The translations under genes and the position numbers were made by a program. A DNA stretch of 16,928 nucleotides. Source: JAUIAI01 sp049680625. Its GTDB lineage: Bacteria; Pseudomonadota; Gammaproteobacteria; Burkholderiales; Burkholderiaceae_E. Positions 7,260 through 14,029 of this stretch are shown here, piece by piece; position 1 is the stretch's first letter; every line of letters begins with the position of its first letter. The stretch is taken from the NCBI GenBank assembly GCA_049680625.1, contig JBAUID010000063.1:1-16928 (forward strand). The letters are read 5' to 3'. The notes under the pieces are model-generated. The model saw nothing but the letters and a program-made list of their open reading frames with translations. It ran no database searches and had not been told where the DNA came from.

Positions 7260-7529
7260 TAGAGTCATCGAGAAGTTAGCGCAGCAGGCCGGGCCGTGTC
7301 TCGATCAGTTTAGGAAGTTAAGATCAGTGAGGCGTAAATTTCTCTGACATTCATCAGTCTTTGGCAACAATCCGTAGCAAACTGGCTCAGCCAGCCTTGT
7401 ATTTAGCCCTATGTAACCAAAAGTTGTGGTTTGCCCTGAAATATTGCGAACGATTTGGTAGAAATACCAGATTGGCACTCTTAAACTACTTGTCAGCGAC
7501 AGACTCAATTCTTCACAGGACGCCCCAGT
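7260..7529. other. Gap between the two paralogous glycosyltransferases, 270 bases
   Basis: No gene is visible. A weak 7-base inverted repeat (ATCGAGA 7267-7273, TCTCGAT 7299-7305) lies shortly after the first gene, with a 25-base loop and no T-run. The gap shows no visible likeness to the region upstream of the first copy. If the pair arose by tandem duplication, the flanks have since diverged. Confidence 0.5.
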
Positions 7530-8522
7530 TTGCAATCTTCCGTCAGGCCAACTGAGCAAGCCACTCCGCGGACAGTGATGATCACTGCCTGCAGCGGGCT
7601 GTTCTTTGATCATTACCTTGATCTGCTCGACTCGCTCGAGGCGATGAATCTCACCCCGAACTATGACATCGGCTTGATTGATCTCGGCCTGAAGCCAGAC
7701 CAGATGACCCAGTTAGAGGCGCGCAATATCCGCCGGGTTGATGCGCGTTGGCCGGTCAGTGCGCCAAAGGGTCAGGACCGCATTGAATACATAGCGTTTG
7801 CGGCTAAACCCTATGCGAAAGAGTACTTTCCCGGTTACGACGTTTACGTCTGGATGGATGCTGATTTATGGGCACAAACCCCGGCATTCTGGACCAACCT
7901 GATCGAGGGGGCGGCGCGAGATGGTATTGCGGTACCCGCTGAGCAAGATATCAACTATTCGAAAATGCCGGCTATCTGGCGTTTGTGGATGTGGCGCCAC
8001 TTTGCCCGTACCTATGGTGTATTCAAAGCATTTCGCCTGATGAATACCCCGGTACTGAACAACGGCTTGTTTGCCTGTCGTGCGGATGCGCCGCACTGGG
8101 AATTGTGGCAAAAGCACTTTGAGATGATGGTTCACAAGACGCGTCGCATGATCGCAATTGACCAACTGGCCCTGATCTCGATGTTGCAGATTGAAAACCA
8201 GTCGTGTGCTCTTTTGCCGGCAACCGACAATTGGGTGTGCTCCCTGGCAACGCCCTGGTGGGATCCCCAGCGTGGGGTCTTCGTGCGCCCCGGAGAGCCT
8301 GACAACACAATTAGCATCATGCACCTGACAACCCCTAGTCGGGAACGGATGTTCGATGTTGTCACTCCTGATGGCCAGTCCGAACGACGCTATCTGTATC
8401 GGCCAGGTGGCCGGGTAATGGCGGCTTTTAAGCGTTCGGCCATTGAGCGACCTGAGTCGGTAATTACCGAACCGCCAATCGGGGCCAAACACTCGCACTC
8501 CAAGCTGGCGAGAACCCCCTAA
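7530..8522 (+). CDS. GT-A-type glycosyltransferase, second of a tandem pair
   Basis: A 330-aa soluble protein, alignable with the preceding gene from end to end. Both share TACSxLF near the start, a WPV segment followed by GQDR, YFPGY then VYVWMDAD (Asp110-x-Asp112), the NNG loop (about 177-179), AIDQLA (about 209-214), NWVCSL and a closing HLTTP-type His. The conserved N-terminal strand begins 13 residues into this reading. The TTG at 7530 is therefore the likely start, with AGGA 9 bases upstream, and the later ATG codons would remove the strand. The C-terminal tails of the two copies differ, this one being longer and basic. It is followed after 45 bases by uronate dehydrogenase in the same direction, perhaps one transcript. 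The sugar donor is unknown. Confidence 0.8.
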   Translation: MQSSVRPTEQATPRTVMITACSGLFFDHYLDLLDSLEAMNLTPNYDIGLIDLGLKPDQMTQLEARNIRRVDARWPVSAPKGQDRIEYIAFAAKPYAKEYFPGYDVYVWMDADLWAQTPAFWTNLIEGAARDGIAVPAEQDINYSKMPAIWRLWMWRHFARTYGVFKAFRLMNTPVLNNGLFACRADAPHWELWQKHFEMMVHKTRRMIAIDQLALISMLQIENQSCALLPATDNWVCSLATPWWDPQRGVFVRPGEPDNTISIMHLTTPSRERMFDVVTPDGQSERRYLYRPGGRVMAAFKRSAIERPESVITEPPIGAKHSHSKLARTP

Positions 8523-8567
8523 CGCCAACTTGGTACGATCTGCATTCCTTAGCGAATGGAGTCACCA

Positions 8568-9353
8568 ATGAAAGTACTGATGACAGGAGCCGCCGGCGGG
8601 GTTGGCACTTTCCTGCGCCCGCTGTTGCTTAAGGCCTGTGGGGAAACTTACCTGTCCGACCTTCAGCCCGTGAAAGACCTGCAGCCAGGGGAGCATTTTG
8701 GGGCGGCTGATTTATCCGACCCGGCTGCGGTCCAGGCCGCCGTGCACGGTATGGACGCCATTATTCACCTCGGGGGGCAATCGGTAGAAGCCGCCTGGGA
8801 TATTGTTCTGGATGCCAACATCAAGGGCACGTACCACTTGTTTGAAGCGGCCCGACAGGCTGGGGTGTCGCGCATCGTCTTTGCGTCAACCAATCACGTG
8901 GTTGGTTTTTACGAGCGTGACCAGGTGATTGATAGCAATGTGAAAGTGCGACCGGATTCACGATACGGGGTCAGTAAGGCGTTCGGCGAAGCATTGGGGG
9001 CCTTGTATGCCTGCAAACACGGGATTCGGGTGACCAACCTACGCATTGGCAATGTGGGTCTGTTACCCCTGGACAAACGGCGGCTATCCATTTGGATTCA
9101 TCCTGAAGACTTGATGCAACTGATCTGGATTGGCCTGACCCACGAGGCAATTGAGAACGAAGTGCTTTACGGTGCGTCGGACAATGCGCGCGGCTGGTGG
9201 GACAACTCGCGTGCCGTGCAGTTGGGTTATCAGCCAAAACACCAGTCTGAGCAATTTGCTGCCCAGATCCTGGCCAGCGAACAAGCGGATGACCCGATCG
9301 CTGAGAAATTCCAAGGCGGCACATTCTGTGCCGACGAATTTAGTCGCCGTTAA
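8568..9353 (+). CDS. udh: Uronate dehydrogenase (NAD-dependent, short-chain dehydrogenase/reductase family)
   Basis: Oxidises D-galacturonate and D-glucuronate to the aldaro-lactone with NAD, the first step of the oxidative uronate pathway. The 261-aa protein has the Rossmann motif TGAAGGVG (residues 6-13). An acidic Asp31 ends the second strand and favours NAD. The catalytic set is Ser107 (FASTNHVVGFY), Tyr133 and Lys137 (YGVSK). The segments SNHV-GFY, RPDSxYG, R-G and WWDN are those of the characterised Pseudomonas and Agrobacterium enzymes. I chose ATG 8568 because GGAG lies 6 bases upstream and the Rossmann strand starts at once; ATG 8556 would add four residues. A short inverted repeat (CATTC 8543-8547, GAATG 8554-8558) precedes it. 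No lactonase or aldarate transporter is in view. Confidence 0.85.
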   Translation: MKVLMTGAAGGVGTFLRPLLLKACGETYLSDLQPVKDLQPGEHFGAADLSDPAAVQAAVHGMDAIIHLGGQSVEAAWDIVLDANIKGTYHLFEAARQAGVSRIVFASTNHVVGFYERDQVIDSNVKVRPDSRYGVSKAFGEALGALYACKHGIRVTNLRIGNVGLLPLDKRRLSIWIHPEDLMQLIWIGLTHEAIENEVLYGASDNARGWWDNSRAVQLGYQPKHQSEQFAAQILASEQADDPIAEKFQGGTFCADEFSRR

Positions 9354-9393
9354 AGGTCAGCCGGCGGCCATTGACCGGATCCGTCAGGCAGAG

Positions 9394-9861
9394 TCAGTCA
9401 GAAATTAAACGCTTGCCCATGCTGATCACGTCATCAGTCTGGTAGCCAATCGCCTGATAGAACGCCACAGCATCAATATTGCCGGTGCGTATCTGCAGGT
9501 TGATCTTCGGACATCCCATGGCCTGCAGGCGGTGCTCGACTGCTTGCATCATCTGTTGTCCGTAGTGTTGACCCTGGCAGGCCGGGCTGACGGCCAGGTA
9601 GTTTATCCAGCCCCGATGACCGTCAAATCCGGCCATGACGGACGCAATCAGGTGCCCCTTTAGAGTGCCGACCAGGAAGTTTTCCGGTTGCACGGAGAGT
9701 TTGCGCGCTATGTCTGAAATTGGGTTATTCCAGGATCTGGTCAGCTGACATGCCTGCCACAGGGTCACGATAGCGGCTTCATCAGAAGTCGCGTATGGGC
9801 GAACCACAAGTATTGGCTTGTCGGGCTCTGATGGTGGTATTGATTGACTTGTCATCGGCAT
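9394..9861 (-). CDS. ypeA: GNAT-family N-acetyltransferase, YpeA-like
   Basis: A 155-aa cytosolic acyl-CoA-dependent acetyltransferase of the GNAT fold. The central GFDGHRGWINYLAVSPACQG leads into the acetyl-CoA pyrophosphate loop (QGQHYG). CPKINLQIR and a closing FYQAIGYQTDDVISMGKRLI follow. This pattern, with LWQACQLTRSWNNP and D-ARK near the start, is that of E. coli YpeA, whose substrate is not established. The N-terminus is about 18 residues longer than in E. coli. Start codons at 9879 (GTG), 9867, 9861 and 9855 are all possible; I prefer 9861, which has a GGA upstream. It converges with udh, and its start lies only about 45 bases from the divergent flavin-reductase-domain gene. Confidence 0.85.
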   Translation of the reverse strand: MPMTSQSIPPSEPDKPILVVRPYATSDEAAIVTLWQACQLTRSWNNPISDIARKLSVQPENFLVGTLKGHLIASVMAGFDGHRGWINYLAVSPACQGQHYGQQMMQAVEHRLQAMGCPKINLQIRTGNIDAVAFYQAIGYQTDDVISMGKRLISD

Positions 9862-9905
9862 TACCATCCAATGTACCACCGCGCGAATTGGAGTTTACCG
9901 CTGTC

Positions 9906-10532
9906 ATGTACTACGAAGGTCATAACGATCACGGGTTGGAATTTAATCCGTTCAAAGCCATTATTGCCCCCAGGCCGATTGGCTGGATATCCACTGTCGA
10001 CAAGCAGGGGCGCCCCAATCTTGCCCCGTACAGTTTTTTTAACGCTATCGCCAGCAACCCGCCGATCCTCGCGTTTGCCAGCGAGTCAATGAAAGACTCT
10101 GCGCTCAATGCCAGGGATTCCGGTGAATTTGTTTTTTCCCTGGCAACGGTGCCGTTGCAGGGAGAGATGAATGCGAGCAGCGATACTATTGCCCACGGCG
10201 AAAGCGAATTTGAACTGGCCGGTCTGGAGGCTGCGCCCTCCCGCCGGGTCGCACCACCGCGGGTCGCGGCCAGCCCGGCAGCCATGGAGTGCAAAACGTT
10301 AACCTGCCAGGAACTGGTTGATCTGGACGGTAAACCAATTGGTACCTGGCTGATAACCGGGCAGGTAGTGGCGGTCCACATCCGGGACGAATATATCCGT
10401 AACGGTCGCTTTGATACCGCGGCTGCCCAGCCCCTGGCTCGTTGTGGTTACCGGGATTATGCCGCGGTGACCGAAGTGTTTGAAATCATGCGCCCAACCG
10501 ATGGTGACGCATATGATGGGGTCGACCGGTAG
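9906..10532 (+). CDS. Flavin reductase-like (FMN-binding split-barrel) protein
   Basis: A 208-aa protein of the flavin reductase-like domain family. NPFKAIIAPRPIGWISTVD near the start is the typical flavin-binding opening. GRPNLAPYSFFNAIASNPPI and the FVFSLA segment then form the FMN site of the split barrel. Members of this branch bind FMN and often reduce it with NAD(P)H for a partner monooxygenase, but many are uncharacterised. No partner oxygenase is visible. The start is ATG 9906, since the domain begins within about 15 residues; a GGAG lies 12 bases upstream, rather far. Longer upstream readings overlap the divergent ypeA gene and look spurious. Confidence 0.82.
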   Translation: MYYEGHNDHGLEFNPFKAIIAPRPIGWISTVDKQGRPNLAPYSFFNAIASNPPILAFASESMKDSALNARDSGEFVFSLATVPLQGEMNASSDTIAHGESEFELAGLEAAPSRRVAPPRVAASPAAMECKTLTCQELVDLDGKPIGTWLITGQVVAVHIRDEYIRNGRFDTAAAQPLARCGYRDYAAVTEVFEIMRPTDGDAYDGVDR

Positions 10533-10563
10533 GCTGGTGCTGATGCCCGCGTTACACTTTGGG

Positions 10564-10589
10564 CTATTCGTTTTCACTATTCATTTTCA
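10564..10589. repeat. Two 13-base tandem direct repeats upstream of the small acidic protein gene
   Basis: CTATTCGTTTTCA (10564-10576) is followed at once by CTATTCATTTTCA (10577-10589), differing at one position. The pair ends 18 bases before the ATG at 10608, in the 75-base gap after the flavin-reductase-like gene. The position suits a regulator site or an untranslated leader element. Confidence 0.6.
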
Positions 10590-10607
10590 AAATAGGACTG
10601 TCGTGAC

Positions 10608-10952
10608 ATGAGCTTCAACAGGGAAATCCACGGGGTGGAGTTGCACTTCGACTTCTCCGACTGGGGTAAACATTCTTTGCAGGCGATCGAAGCGGCTGAG
10701 CGCGCAGCAGCGCTGATTGAAGCCGAAGATCCGGAGCTGGTTCAGGAAGCCCACGAATTACTGGTTCGGGCCGAAGAAGACGACGAGTTCAGTGATGCTC
10801 TGTACGAACAACCCGAAAACCCCGACTTTGCCGCCTACTGGCGCATTCATGCGATTGCCGAACAAGCCCGTGCCGAGAAGCTTCCGCCCGAAGTTGGGAC
10901 GCCGGAAAAAGGCTATTACGCCTACATTTGCCTGCCACCGGATCTCGGTTGA
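10608..10952 (+). CDS. Small acidic protein of unknown function
   Basis: A 114-aa protein I do not recognise. It has no signal peptide or membrane segment. The middle (about residues 24-75) is rich in Ala, Glu and Asp and looks helical (AIEAAERAAALIEAEDPELV, then a run of Glu and Asp). The C-terminus ends in a Gly-Tyr-Tyr-Ala-Tyr stretch followed by Pro and Gly. AGGA lies about 10 bases before the ATG. Its stop overlaps a possible TTG start of the IlvD/Edd dehydratase, so the two are probably translated together. That suggests a role linked to the enzyme, but this rests on position only. Confidence 0.75.
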   Translation: MSFNREIHGVELHFDFSDWGKHSLQAIEAAERAAALIEAEDPELVQEAHELLVRAEEDDEFSDALYEQPENPDFAAYWRIHAIAEQARAEKLPPEVGTPEKGYYAYICLPPDLG

Positions 10953-12691
10953 AAACACCTAAAAAAACCCCCAGGCAAACATCCGTGCCCGCCAGCGGCA
11001 TGGAACAAGGACTCACCAACTATGGTGATGCTGAGTTCTCGCTGTTTCTGCGCAAAGCCTTTATCAAAGGCGCGGGTTATACGGACGATGCCTTGTCCCG
11101 ACCCATCGTTGGCATCACCAATACCGGCAGCGGCTATAACCCCTGTCACGGTAATGCACCACAACTGATCGAGGCTGTTAAGCGCGGCGTGATGCTTGCT
11201 GGCGGGCTGCCGGTTGAGTTTCCGACGATCTCGATTCACGAGAGTTTTTCACATCCGACCAGCATGTTCCTGCGCAACTTAATGTCCATGGACACCGAAG
11301 AGTTGATCCGGGCCCAGCCGATGGATTCCGTCGTATTGATTGGTGGTTGCGACAAAACCGTGCCGGCGCAACTGATGGGTGCGGCCAGTGCCGGTATACC
11401 AGCGATCCAACTGGTTACCGGTGCGATGCTGACTGGATCACACCGGGGTGAACGGGTTGGCGCTTGTACCGATTGCCGGCGCTACTGGGGGTACTACCGG
11501 GCAGGGGAAATAGATCAGGTCGAAGTAGAAGACGTTAACGAACAACTGGTGGCCAGTGTGGGCACGTGTTCAGTCATGGGCACCGCCAGCACCATGGCCT
11601 GTATTGCCGAGGCGCTTGGCATTATGTTGCCCGGTGGCGCGTCACCACCGGCAGTGACCGCTGCCCGCATTCGCATTGCCGAGCAAACCGGCAGCCAGGC
11701 GGTGGCCATGATTGCTGCTGGCCTGACCCCGGACAAAATACTGACCGCCCACGCGATTGAAAACGCATTCCGGGTATTACTCGCCATTGGCGGGTCAACC
11801 AACGGCATTATCCATCTGACCGCGGTGGCCGGCCGCCTGGGCATTGACGTGTCGCTGGCCGATCTTGACCGACTGGGCAAAGACACACCGGTACTGGTGG
11901 ATCTAAAGCCGTCGGGTGATCACTACATGGAAGACCTGCACCATGCGGGTGGTCTGATGACGGTGCTGCGCGAACTCAAACCTTTGCTGCACCTGGATAC
12001 GTTAACCGTAACCGGCCGCACCCTGGGTGAAGAAATTGAGCGCAGCGGCCCCGGCTTTGCGCAAAGCGTGGTGCGCACTTCAAAAAATCCGATCTACCCG
12101 GAAGGCGGGGTGGCCGTGCTTAACGGGAACCTGGCACCGGCTGGCGCCATAATTAAACAGTCCGCGGCATCACCGGGTTTAATGGAGCACACCGGACGTG
12201 CGGTTGTCTTTGACGGCCTGGCCGATCTGGCAGCACGTATTGACTCTCCCGATCTGGATGTCACTGACAAAGACATCCTCGTGCTGCGAAATATTGGCCC
12301 AATCGGCGCACCGGGTATGCCGGAAGCCGGATACATACCCATACCAAAAAAACTGGCCAAGGCCGGGGTCAAAGACATGGTGCGTATCTCTGATGGCCGA
12401 ATGAGTGGCACCGCATCCGGCACCATTGTGTTGCATCTGTCGCCCGAAGCCGCGATTGGCGGCCCGCTTGGCCTGGTACAAACGGGTGACCAGATAATGT
12501 TGAGCGTGTCGCAGCGCCGTCTCGATATGTTGGTCGAAGCCGACGAACTGGAGCGTCGCCGCGCCGCACTCAAAGCACCAGCGCTGCGTGACGGCGACCA
12601 ACGGGGTTATCGCAAGTTATACCTGCAAAGCGTTTTGCAAGCAGAACACGGCTGCGATTTTGACTTCCTCAGGGCGCAACCACCCGAGTGA
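10949..12691 (+). CDS. IlvD/Edd-family dehydratase (sugar-acid or dihydroxy-acid type)
   Basis: An iron-sulfur dehydratase that removes water from a 2,3-dihydroxy acid to give a 2-keto-3-deoxy acid. The 580-aa length is normal. Three cluster Cys are visible: NPCHGN (Cys66), GGCDKT (Cys134) and GTCSVMGTAS (Cys207). The Mg site region, AIGGSTNG, VDLKPSGDHYMEDLHHAGG, the NGNLAP segment and RISDGRMSGTASG near the end also match. This branch includes L-arabonate, D-xylonate and related sugar-acid dehydratases as well as IlvD; the sequence alone does not settle the substrate. I chose TTG 10949, which overlaps the upstream stop (TTGA) and has a GGA at short distance. TTG 10928, GTG 10985 and ATG 11000 are alternatives. 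It has no isoleucine-valine neighbours, which favours sugar acids. Confidence 0.85.
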   Translation: MKTPKKTPRQTSVPASGMEQGLTNYGDAEFSLFLRKAFIKGAGYTDDALSRPIVGITNTGSGYNPCHGNAPQLIEAVKRGVMLAGGLPVEFPTISIHESFSHPTSMFLRNLMSMDTEELIRAQPMDSVVLIGGCDKTVPAQLMGAASAGIPAIQLVTGAMLTGSHRGERVGACTDCRRYWGYYRAGEIDQVEVEDVNEQLVASVGTCSVMGTASTMACIAEALGIMLPGGASPPAVTAARIRIAEQTGSQAVAMIAAGLTPDKILTAHAIENAFRVLLAIGGSTNGIIHLTAVAGRLGIDVSLADLDRLGKDTPVLVDLKPSGDHYMEDLHHAGGLMTVLRELKPLLHLDTLTVTGRTLGEEIERSGPGFAQSVVRTSKNPIYPEGGVAVLNGNLAPAGAIIKQSAASPGLMEHTGRAVVFDGLADLAARIDSPDLDVTDKDILVLRNIGPIGAPGMPEAGYIPIPKKLAKAGVKDMVRISDGRMSGTASGTIVLHLSPEAAIGGPLGLVQTGDQIMLSVSQRRLDMLVEADELERRRAALKAPALRDGDQRGYRKLYLQSVLQAEHGCDFDFLRAQPPE

Positions 12692-12692
12692 C

Positions 12693-13226
12693 ATGAATTA
12701 CAAGTTGTTGCCTGGTGCGCTTGCCGCCGCGTGGGGTCTCGGCGGGGTATTGACCCTGTTGTTGTTCGCCGTCACGCGAATGGCACGAACCAGTTTCGAT
12801 GCGCTTGATATGCCACTGCACGCGGTGCACTGGCTGGTGCTGGCGGCCAACATCGTATTCATGGCTTATGCCGAGGGTTATCGGGGTTTTCAACAATCGT
12901 TTTCGCCGCGGGTTGTGGCCCGGGCCCGATACCTGGTTAATCACTGGACCGTGTGGCGGCTGATTGCCGCGCCGCTTTTCTGTATGGGTTTTTTCCATGC
13001 CACAAGGCGCCGCCTGATCACCGCCTGGGTACTGACCGCGGCGATTGTGTTGATGGTCTTCCTGTTTGCCCAGCTCCCGCAGCCATGGCGGGGAGTGCTT
13101 GACGCCGGCATTGTAGTTGGGCTGGGCTGGGGGATTATTAGTATTGGGCTGTATATCGGGCGTTGGTTATCTGGCAGGCAATTTGATGCTTCGCCTGAAG
13201 TGCCGGTGGTGGTGCGCGCGGCTTAG
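12693..13226 (+). CDS. Small integral membrane protein of unknown function
   Basis: A 177-aa protein with about four or five hydrophobic segments (near residues 8-28, 44-61, 88-101, 110-127 and 138-156). Basic stretches follow the third (RRR) and surround RVVARARY, and an Arg-rich tail faces the cytoplasm by the positive-inside rule. I do not recognise the family. ATG 12693 sits one base after the dehydratase stop (TGACATG), so it is the third gene of that unit and likely coupled. An upstream reading from 12588 lies inside the dehydratase gene and is rejected. The context hints at a membrane role next to the dehydratase, but it lacks the size of a sugar-acid transporter. Its stop codon overlaps that of the converging cation transporter. 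Confidence 0.8.
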   Translation: MNYKLLPGALAAAWGLGGVLTLLLFAVTRMARTSFDALDMPLHAVHWLVLAANIVFMAYAEGYRGFQQSFSPRVVARARYLVNHWTVWRLIAAPLFCMGFFHATRRRLITAWVLTAAIVLMVFLFAQLPQPWRGVLDAGIVVGLGWGIISIGLYIGRWLSGRQFDASPEVPVVVRAA

Positions 13227-13948
13227 CCGGGATGGTCACCAATGGAGTTGGCAGTTTTAATCGGCTCCGCCTTATCAACGCCATCGACATTGGTGGTATC
13301 GGACGCGCCGCCTGACAACTCCCGCGCCGCTTGCCGAACAACCGAAACCCCTGAAGTTAACGCCAGCCCAGCCATGACGGCGGCCACCAGTAAATCCGGC
13401 CATCCCGATGCCGTGCCAAAGACACCCAGGGCGGCCACCATCACGGCAATATTGCTCAGCGAGTCGTTGCGTGTGCATAACCACACTGAGCGCATGTTGG
13501 CATCACCCTGGCGAAACCGGTAAAGCATGATTGCCACCGACAGGTTAGCAACCAGCGCGAGGCTGCCGACTACACCCATCGTCATCGCGTCGGGGATAAC
13601 GCCGGAGTAAAAATTCATCACCGCTTTGACGGCGATGTAGGCACCAAAACTCAACATGAAAAGGCCTTTGAGCATCGCGGTGCGGGCGCGCCATGCCAGG
13701 CTGGCACCCAATACGGCCAGTGACACCAGGTAGTTGGCGGCGTCGCCAAGAAAGTCGATTGAGTCGGCCAGAAGGGCCAGCGAATCGGCTTGCAGTGCTG
13801 CGCCAACCTCAACGCCGAACATGGCCGCGTTGATGATGAACGCAGCCCAGAGAATTTTCCGGTAGCGGAAAAATTCGGGGGTGCCGGCAACCAGGCCGGT
13901 GGGGCCATGGGAATGCCCGGCGTGATCGGGTTGGCAGCATGCGCTCAT
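13223..13948 (-). CDS. Short CDF-type cation transporter
   Basis: A 241-aa inner-membrane protein of the cation diffusion facilitator fold, with about six membrane segments and a Cys/His-rich N-terminus (CC, then HAGHSHG). TM2 carries ADSIDFLGDAANYL, with Asp65 and Asp69 at the places of the usual His/Asp-x-x-x-Asp metal pair. TM5 carries WLCTRNDSLSN, where Cys158 and Asp162 replace the usual His-x-x-x-Asp. The soluble metal-sensing domain that normally follows TM6 is missing; the last 25 or so residues are a polar tail. Export of a divalent metal out of the cytoplasm is the family role, but the altered site makes the ion uncertain. The stop overlaps that of the converging membrane-protein gene by three to four bases. 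Confidence 0.82.
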   Translation of the reverse strand: MSACCQPDHAGHSHGPTGLVAGTPEFFRYRKILWAAFIINAAMFGVEVGAALQADSLALLADSIDFLGDAANYLVSLAVLGASLAWRARTAMLKGLFMLSFGAYIAVKAVMNFYSGVIPDAMTMGVVGSLALVANLSVAIMLYRFRQGDANMRSVWLCTRNDSLSNIAVMVAALGVFGTASGWPDLLVAAVMAGLALTSGVSVVRQAARELSGGASDTTNVDGVDKAEPIKTANSIGDHPG

Positions 13949-14029
13949 AAGTCATCATAGCGGCCGACGACTGCTAAGATGCCGGGCAGTTGTTTTTTAA
14001 GCGTTTTTTTGCCGATCAGAGGTCTTTGC

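Noticed and set aside
7267..7305. Inverted repeat ATCGAGA...TCTCGAT after the first glycosyltransferase as a terminator.
   Set aside because: Only 7 base pairs, a 25-base loop and no T-run.
7866..8528. A 220-codon open frame on the minus strand opposite the second glycosyltransferase.
   Set aside because: It lies fully antisense to a well-supported gene, its product shows no recognisable motif, and it arises from the codon pattern of the real gene.
9359..9390. Possible hairpin between udh and ypeA (GGTCA and TGACC arms) as a terminator.
   Set aside because: Short stem with no T-run on either strand.
9795..9905. Upstream extension of the flavin-reductase-like protein by 37 residues.
   Set aside because: It overlaps the divergent ypeA gene and adds sequence outside the conserved domain.
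12588..12692. Upstream extension of the small membrane protein by 35 residues.
   Set aside because: It lies inside the dehydratase gene; the ATG one base after that stop gives a natural membrane-protein start.
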